The position numbers and the translations under genes are program-made. 64,000 nucleotides of DNA, taken from contig NZ_CANMCZ010000001.1 in the NCBI RefSeq assembly GCF_947496485.1, positions 243,596 through 307,595 on the forward strand, in the 5' to 3' direction. Under the pieces are notes generated by a model. It searched no databases. It saw only the letters and a list, made by a program, of their open reading frames with translations, and was not told where the DNA came from. The DNA comes from an uncultured Winogradskyella sp. Its GTDB lineage: Bacteria > Bacteroidota > Bacteroidia > Flavobacteriales > Flavobacteriaceae. Of this stretch, positions 63,140 to 64,000 are shown in pieces. Position 1 is the stretch's first letter; each line of letters opens with the position of its first letter.

Positions 63140-64000
63140 ATGAAAATTGAACAATTATATACAGGCTGTTTAGCACAGGGTGCTTATTATATAGAATCTG
63201 AAGGTGAAGTTGCTATTATTGATCCTCTTAGGGAAATCCAACAATACATCGATAAAGCTGAAGCTAACAATTCTAATATAAAATATATTCTAGAAACTCA
63301 TTTCCATGCTGATTTTGTTTCTGGTCATGTGGATTTAGCAAATAAAACTGGTGCGACAATCGTTTTTGGACCTGGTGCTTCTACAGAGTACGATATCCAT
63401 TCTGCGACGGATGGAGAGGAATTAAAACTTGGAAAGGTAACAATCAAAGTATTACATACTCCAGGCCATACACTAGAATCTGTCACATATCTATTAATTG
63501 ATGAAAACGGAAAAGATCATGCTATTTTTTCTGGTGACACGCTCTTTTTAGGTGATGTAGGAAGACCTGATTTAGCGATTAAATCAGATCTAACTAAGGA
63601 GGACTTAGCTGCAATGTTATTCGATTCACTTCGTAATAAGATCATGCCTTTAGCAGATGATGTTATTGTTTATCCTGCTCATGGTGCAGGTTCTGCTTGT
63701 GGAAAAAATCTAAGTAAAGAAACCATTGGTGTTTTAGGTGAGCAGAAAAAAACAAATTACGCCTTACGTGCAGATATGACAAAAGCTGAATTTGTAAAAG
63801 AAGTGTTAGATGGTATTACACCACCTCCACAGTATTTTGCAAAAAATGCAATGATGAATAAAATGGGTTATGATGCATTTGATACTGTTTTAAAGACCGG
63901 TAATATTCCTTTAAATCCGGAAGAATTTGAAGCTTTGGCAAATCATGAGTCAGCATTGGTTTTAGACGTTAGACCACAATCTGAATATGTAAAAGGTCAT
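63140..64000 (+). CDS. MBL-fold/rhodanese protein (persulfide dioxygenase-like), cut by the window end
   Basis: 287 codons are visible. The metallo-beta-lactamase domain starts at the N-terminus with THFHADFVSGH (the THxHAD form of ETHE1/Blh persulfide dioxygenases), then TPGHTLES, SGDTLFLGDVGRPDL and PAHGAGS. A rhodanese domain begins at ALVLDVRPQSEYVKGH; its active-site Cys lies beyond the window. Expected role: oxidation of glutathione or protein persulfides to sulfite, which the TauE permease could export. Own promoter with a CRP-type site. Confidence 0.88.
   Translation, partial: MKIEQLYTGCLAQGAYYIESEGEVAIIDPLREIQQYIDKAEANNSNIKYILETHFHADFVSGHVDLANKTGATIVFGPGASTEYDIHSATDGEELKLGKVTIKVLHTPGHTLESVTYLLIDENGKDHAIFSGDTLFLGDVGRPDLAIKSDLTKEDLAAMLFDSLRNKIMPLADDVIVYPAHGAGSACGKNLSKETIGVLGEQKKTNYALRADMTKAEFVKEVLDGITPPPQYFAKNAMMNKMGYDAFDTVLKTGNIPLNPEEFEALANHESALVLDVRPQSEYVKGH

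Overview
The window is AT-rich DNA from a marine-type member of the Bacteroidetes, most likely a Flavobacteriaceae. Pointers are the three LytS-type kinase/LytTR regulator pairs, Bacteroidetes-style TAnnTTTG promoter elements, an ABC permease fused to an M1 aminopeptidase, lipoproteins and OM barrels typical of the group, and a tRNA-Arg(ACG). No species can be named from the sequence alone.

Layout. 1-6.8 kb: the 3' end of a HupE/UreJ-like membrane protein gene, then a compact one-module NRPS locus. Its adenylation domain is cut into two polypeptides, with a separate GAMT-like methyltransferase gene between the halves. The last NRPS protein carries a carrier protein and a thioesterase with a Cys at the nucleophile position. 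A Sfp-type PPTase and a terminator follow. 7-22 kb: a serine hydrolase, a class III cyclase, an ABC transporter/aminopeptidase pair facing a kinase-LytTR pair, an ECF sigma factor with a membrane partner, a second kinase-LytTR pair and more serine hydrolases. 22-31 kb: an XRE regulator, hydrolases, a lipoprotein and a third kinase-LytTR pair with repeated operators.

30-38 kb is a run of unrelated single genes on one strand: CPBP proteases, a metallo-hydrolase, a TrpRS, a DUF4386-like protein and esterases. Several are followed directly by copies of one palindromic element family. Unit borders are complementary to the start of the element that closes the same unit, and a second, broken copy of one unit at 22.2 kb begins at exactly the same base. 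This resembles an integron cassette array, but no integrase is in view. 38-47 kb: hydrolases, an oxidoreductase, two barrel proteins, a decayed lipoprotein paralogue, an acyltransferase, an ankyrin protein and an AraC/TPR regulator.

47.6-60.5 kb is an accessory island: a HEPN-like protein with a small partner ORF, a Wadjet/MksBEF-like SMC operon whose ATPase gene is cut by an IS3-family insertion, and a plasmid-like block (glycosyltransferase, two small proteins, a winged-helix replication-type protein, two HTH regulators) ending in a large serine recombinase. The recombinase frame runs through a terminator into tRNA-Arg. 60.6-64 kb: a sulfur-handling cluster with a Crp/Fnr regulator, a two-part YeeE/YedE transporter, a TauE/SafE permease and an MBL-rhodanese protein cut by the window end, preceded by a good CRP-type operator.
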